Source: Pseudoxanthomonas winnipegensis (GTDB taxonomy: Bacteria; Pseudomonadota; Gammaproteobacteria; Xanthomonadales; Xanthomonadaceae). From it: a stretch of 64,000 nt of DNA. The translations under genes and the position numbers were made by a program. Under the pieces are notes generated by a model. The model was not told where the DNA came from and did not search any database. It was given only the letters and a program-made list of their open reading frames with translations. Positions 63,873-64,000 of this stretch are shown here, piece by piece (the first letter of the stretch is position 1; each line of letters opens with the position of its first letter). The stretch spans positions 233,763 to 297,762 of the forward strand of contig NZ_SHMH01000007.1 in NCBI RefSeq assembly GCF_004283755.1, written 5' to 3'.

Positions 63873-64000
63873 GTGGACCGGCCAGCCTTTCGTAGACATC
63901 CGGTTGCCATAATTGATGGCAATGACCGAGGTGTTTATGGGCAACAGCAAGCAGTACACGGATGAGTTCCAGGCCGAAGCGGTGAAGCAGGTGATCGAGC
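63873..64000 (+). mobile_element. IS3-family insertion sequence, left end
   Basis: The NYN reading frame breaks at about 63873, and a transposase orfA starts 64 bp later. The IS end presumably begins with the TGTGGACCGG / TGGACCGG stretch. The element runs out of the window, so the second end and target duplication cannot be checked. Confidence 0.65.
63937..64000 (+). CDS. IS3-family transposase OrfA, partial
   Basis: MGNSKQYTDEFQAEAVKQVI fits the very N-terminus of IS3-family OrfA (the KRYTDEFKxEAVKQV pattern before the helix-turn-helix). Only 21 codons lie within the window. Confidence 0.75.
   Translation, partial: MGNSKQYTDEFQAEAVKQVIE

Overview
The window is high-GC DNA from a gammaproteobacterium of the Xanthomonadaceae/Lysobacteraceae (Lysobacter, Luteimonas, Pseudoxanthomonas or Stenotrophomonas type). 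I base this on the queA-tgt-yajC-secD-secF and rsmD-coaD-ferredoxin-ggt neighbourhoods, a beta-propeller phytase paired with a TonB-dependent receptor, a secreted lipase-like protein ending in the XVIPCD tail known from Xanthomonadales type IV secretion, and the many GC-rich hairpin repeats between genes. No rRNA is present. One tRNA (Phe) was found.

Layout. 0-4.3 kb: two divergent peptide-uptake transporters (OPT and POT families). 4.3-17.3 kb: a surface-sensing block with a large trimeric autotransporter adhesin containing an exact 444-bp tandem repeat, a small membrane protein, two hybrid sensor kinases, a receiver-EAL (c-di-GMP phosphodiesterase) protein and a RcsB/LuxR-type response regulator. 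17.7-19.7 kb: a DeoR regulator with a strong inverted-repeat operator and an MFS transporter. 19.8-21.7 kb: a decayed second copy of the surface-sensing block, made of an adhesin scrap, a kinase shrunk to an 81-codon frame, and an intact second receiver-EAL gene. 21.8-44.3 kb: mostly housekeeping and nutrient genes (ssb, polyprenyl synthase, dienelactone hydrolase-like, secDF-yajC, tgt, queA, upp, phytase/TonB receptor, psiF-like, metallo-beta-lactamase fold, ggt, ferredoxin), plus an effector-immunity pair and an Lrp-aminotransferase divergent pair.

44.6-54.2 kb: a scrambled remnant of a Mu-like (transposable) prophage. Its early operon ends in gemA and mor and runs on the minus strand. It abuts a block of tail genes on the plus strand. 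No transposase, head or lysis genes are present, and a near-identical 95-bp direct repeat lies on each side. 54.4-62.4 kb: conserved chromosome again (lipoprotein, coaD, rsmD, htpG, ftsY, mutY, yggX-like, two DUF6491-like lipoproteins). 62.5-64 kb: tRNA-Phe followed by small phage-type genes (a DUF4224-like protein but no integrase), a possible small RNA, and a NYN-domain gene cut by an IS3-family element that runs off the end.

How parts fit together. A sequence motif (core TTTAGGAATTGyCyGAT) occurs upstream of the adhesin, the small membrane gene and the first kinase, and in weaker form at the matching place in the decayed copy. This suggests one regulator, possibly the RcsB-like protein of the same cluster, ties adhesion to c-di-GMP breakdown. 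That is inference. The sequence shows the motif copies, the duplication and the gene order.
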